A DNA stretch of 25,000 nt from Bigelowiella natans CCMP2755 (lineage: Eukaryota > Cercozoa > Chlorarachniophyceae): the NCBI GenBank assembly GCA_000320545.1, contig ADNK01002317.1, positions 1-25,000 of the forward strand. The letters run 5' to 3'. The translations under genes and the position numbers were made by a program. Below the pieces are notes generated by a model. It searched no databases, had not been told where the DNA came from, and saw nothing but the letters and a program-made list of their open reading frames with translations. Below are positions 22,439-25,000 of the stretch, piece by piece (position 1 is the first letter of the stretch; each line of letters opens with the position of its first letter).

Positions 22439-23958
22439 ATGGTGAGACACAGGGCGGCCTTGGTGCTCGTCGCCATGTCATTGTGTAGCTTGCCGTCAAC
22501 AGGTTCAGCGAAGGTTACGCTGCCGAAAGGGTGAACAAAATAACTTAAAACTCGACGCCCATTCCCTTCTGACACCTAACCAAATTCATCGAATTCATCG
22601 AACGTTTCGCAGTCGTCTTTGCAAATTCACCCATCGCTCAATGTAGGTCCCCTACTTGCCCGTGCGTGGATCCATATCCATTTATGGAAGGCGTAGAGAG
22701 GAGACTTGTCGGAACAGAGGATGAATGTATAGTTACGAGCTATGGATGGTGTCGAAGCTCGTGGTTGTGGCTCGACTGGCAGAAACACTTACGACTGTTG
22801 GACGTCCTAATGAGATCACGAACAATATCACAGATTCAACACTAGATCTAGTTGAAGGAATCATAGATTCTTACGATGGAAACTCGTTCTTAGCAGAAGA
22901 GGAGATAAGTACTGTCACAGCAGCGAGTCTACCGAGATCATGGAACTATGGAGGGAGCGGATGCGGATTCTATGATAGGGATCGAGAGCCACGATGTATC
23001 GATGGCCAAGGCAACCCACTTGCGGTGCTTCTCGCGTGAAAACAAAAGCATGAAGTCTTTGCATTAGCATTGAATTTAAGATAAAGTTATCCGTTGGCTC
23101 AGCGTGCACGTAGAATACCATCGCCATCTCCTCCTCATGTGCTCCTCCTCTTTCCCTCACCCCATTTTTAGAACCGAGGGGCATGGTGCGATCAAGCTTG
23201 GTGCTACGTTGATGTCGATAACTGCGATAGACGGCCAGTGGAGACATCGACGCTCTCGGGCGCGATTTACAATAGAACTGCTTTGAACTCTAGCCTCACG
23301 CCCAGCAGCTTGTACTATAGCTACGAGACATGTGGCTACCTCAACTATTTCAGTGTTGACCCGCATGAGAAAACTCTGAGAGACTTGCCAGCTTTGCGCG
23401 TGAGCTTTCCTGGCGACAGCGGGTCGGGATATACCGTTGTCACGAAGGGTTGTTTGTTGCTGATGGTGATAAATGACATGATAAGAGGAGCAGAGTGAAT
23501 AGTCGCTTGCATCCATTTTTTTAATTAGCACGCAATTATTAGTCCTCCTTGGCGATGACAGCAACATCATCACCATAATCATCATCATCATCATCCTCAT
23601 CATTATTAGCACCCATAAATGAATTCTTTCAGCTGATGGGTCAAAGGCCGGATCGATCGTGGAATTCATGCTCGATGTGTTCCAGATATACGACATCGAA
23701 TATACGATTGTCAACGTGTCTCAAGCTGCGCGAAACTTCTCCCCAAGCTCTTCCTACACCGCGTGCGGATACGAGGTGTTCCTTATAACTAAAAGAAACA
23801 CAGAGCCTTTTCAGAAGCCATTCGATGGCACTTAAACAGCGATAATAGGGGCACGCAACATGGCATCATTTTCGAGCGTAAATTCGTATCGAAATGTACA
23901 GATTTCACGTACAAAACTATATGCAGCTGCTATCTGAATTGGAATCGTATTTCACACC

Positions 23959-23998
<40 letters not shown>

Positions 23999-24160
23999 CG
24001 ATTATCGCCACATCAGGTGGCATTGAATGGCACTGATTTGTGCATTAGGAACTTCTGGACGACGGATAGCCGCAGGGAGTTTGTGGACTTTTCAGGCGCG
24101 ATCTACGTGTAAGTTGCTGCAGATGCTTGGGTCGATGAAGGGTTGCAATAGGCGGTTGAG

Positions 24161-24195
<35 letters not shown>

Positions 24196-25000
24196 ATGAT
24201 GATGGTCATGATGGTCATGATGATGCGACTTTAGATCGTTCAATAGTAGTGCTGCCTACATTGACGCGTAAGGAGAGAGGATGAAGGAAGAGGAGTAAAT
24301 GAATAGGAAGAGGATGACATATCAAACAAAACTAAATCGTCGTCTTCTGCAAAAAAATTCAACTGATATCCCCTGTGGCTCTCTTCCCACCTCCCTGCAT
24401 CGATGCGGCTTGATCTTTTTATCCTTTCAGAGATGAGTTTAAGCTGGTAGTATTCAAAGAAGAGCTTCCAAACCCTTTCGCCCCAGGAAGCTGGCCAGCT
24501 GCCCTAGCAGCGCCATTTAGTGCCTTCACGCTGCAAGCTTGGATCGGAATTCTTTTCAGTCTCGTGTATGTTTTGCGAATTTACTCATTTTTTGGTTTTA
24601 GTCTCCACACCCATAGCGGGGAGGGAGGGGGGGGGGGGAGGGGGGGGGGAGGATAGAACAGTAACCAGTTGTCTTGAAGGTTTTCCCCAATACCTTCCCC
24701 CCCCCTCCTCCTCATCAGCTACGCGGGGTTAACAATGTGGATTGTGGAGGGATGGACGAACGATGAGGACTATCCGCACGATACCAACACTAAGAATTTC
24801 ATGTCTTCGCTCTTCTACTCCTTCCAGTCGTTCTTCGGCAACGGCGACTATCGATGGAACCCGCACACGCTCCCTGGACGCCTCGCCCTCACCGCCCTGG
24901 GTGTGTTTACTCTGATCGTCCTGACGACGTACACGGGTATGGTCACGACCATCCTCCTCAGACGAGAGGATAGCGGCCAGATTCGCAGTCTTACCATGGC
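22439..25000 (+). CDS. Ionotropic-glutamate-receptor-like channel, 5' part
   Basis: Exons 22439-22530, 22647-22748, 22958-23024, 23172-23448, 23633-23775, 24017-24108, 24431-24565 and 24719 to the window end join in matching phases (about 396 aa so far). The start gives a clear signal peptide (MVRHRAALVLVAMSLCSLPS, cleavage near GSA). A cysteine-rich module follows: CPCVDPYPF, then SYGCGCGFYDRD, AWCDQAWCYVDVDNCD and YSYETCGYLNYF. Next is a ligand-binding lobe like iGluR S1 (IVEFMLDVFQIYDIEYTIV; LCIRNFWTTDSRREFVDFSG). M1 is AWIGILFSLVYAGLTMWIV, the re-entrant pore segment SLFYSFQSFFGNGDYRW, and M3 ALGVFTLIVLTTYTGMVTTI, where TTYTGMV occupies the place of the iGluR SYTANLA gate. The predicted role is a plasma-membrane ligand-gated cation channel. 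S2 and M4 should lie beyond the window. The least certain join is 22748/22958. Confidence 0.85.
22647..23330 (+). other. Cysteine-rich CPC...WCYVD module of the channel
   Basis: Spread over three exons, the module has at least eight cysteines in the order CPC, C, GCGC, C, WC, WC, C and the signature AWCDQAWCYVDVDNC. From memory this resembles an extracellular module common in protist and algal surface proteins with the pattern P-x-W-C-x3-W-C-Y-V-D-x3-C. I know no assigned function or formal family name. It lies between the signal peptide and the ligand-binding lobe, where animal receptors carry an amino-terminal domain. Confidence 0.65.
23960..23997. repeat. (GT)n microsatellite in a channel-gene intron
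   Basis: About 18 GT units lie about 18 nt before the acceptor at 24016. A (GAT)n run of about 12 units follows in the next intron (24159-24194). Confidence 0.9.

Overview
This window is nuclear DNA of a eukaryote. Coding sequence is cut into short exons with GT-AG introns, there is no operon-like layout, and dinucleotide and trinucleotide repeats, many in introns, are frequent. The gene content suggests a free-living protist or unicellular alga: a REJ/GPS polycystin-1-like receptor, a protist-type ionotropic-glutamate-receptor-like channel, a mitochondrial glycerol-3-phosphate dehydrogenase and an ankyrin-repeat gene. Extreme intron density with introns of about 80-500 bp would fit a chlorarachniophyte or cryptophyte, but the exact lineage is a guess.

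Layout. (1) 313-1023, minus strand: 3' end of an ankyrin-repeat gene in which one repeat equals one 99-bp exon, duplicated in tandem with its 83-bp intron; a 129-bp direct repeat lies just upstream (1088-1423). (2) 1424-2600: no gene recognised; it holds a large (TC)n/(AG)n palindrome. (3) 2622(?)-10604, plus strand: a membrane receptor of about 2050 residues, with a mucin-like Ser/Thr/Pro stalk, REJ domain, GAIN/GPS autoproteolysis motif, five visible membrane helices and a PDZ-like domain. (4) 10605-11798: tail-to-tail intergenic region with diverged repeats. (5) 11799-13008, minus strand: a small, very basic protein gene of unknown function in five exons. (6) 13413-20592, plus strand: FAD-dependent mitochondrial glycerol-3-phosphate dehydrogenase, reconstructed here as 29 exons (648 aa) with every splice phase consistent. 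(7) 20593-22438: intergenic, with minisatellite and weak ORFs. (8) 22439-25000, plus strand: 5' part of a ligand-gated ion channel with signal peptide, cysteine-rich WCYVD domain, ligand-binding lobe, M1, re-entrant pore loop and M3; it runs off the window.

The genes do not form a pathway. The receptor and the channel are both surface proteins of sensory type; the dehydrogenase is respiratory housekeeping. Exon joins were made by hand from splice signals, phase and family similarity remembered from general knowledge; no database search or transcript data were available.
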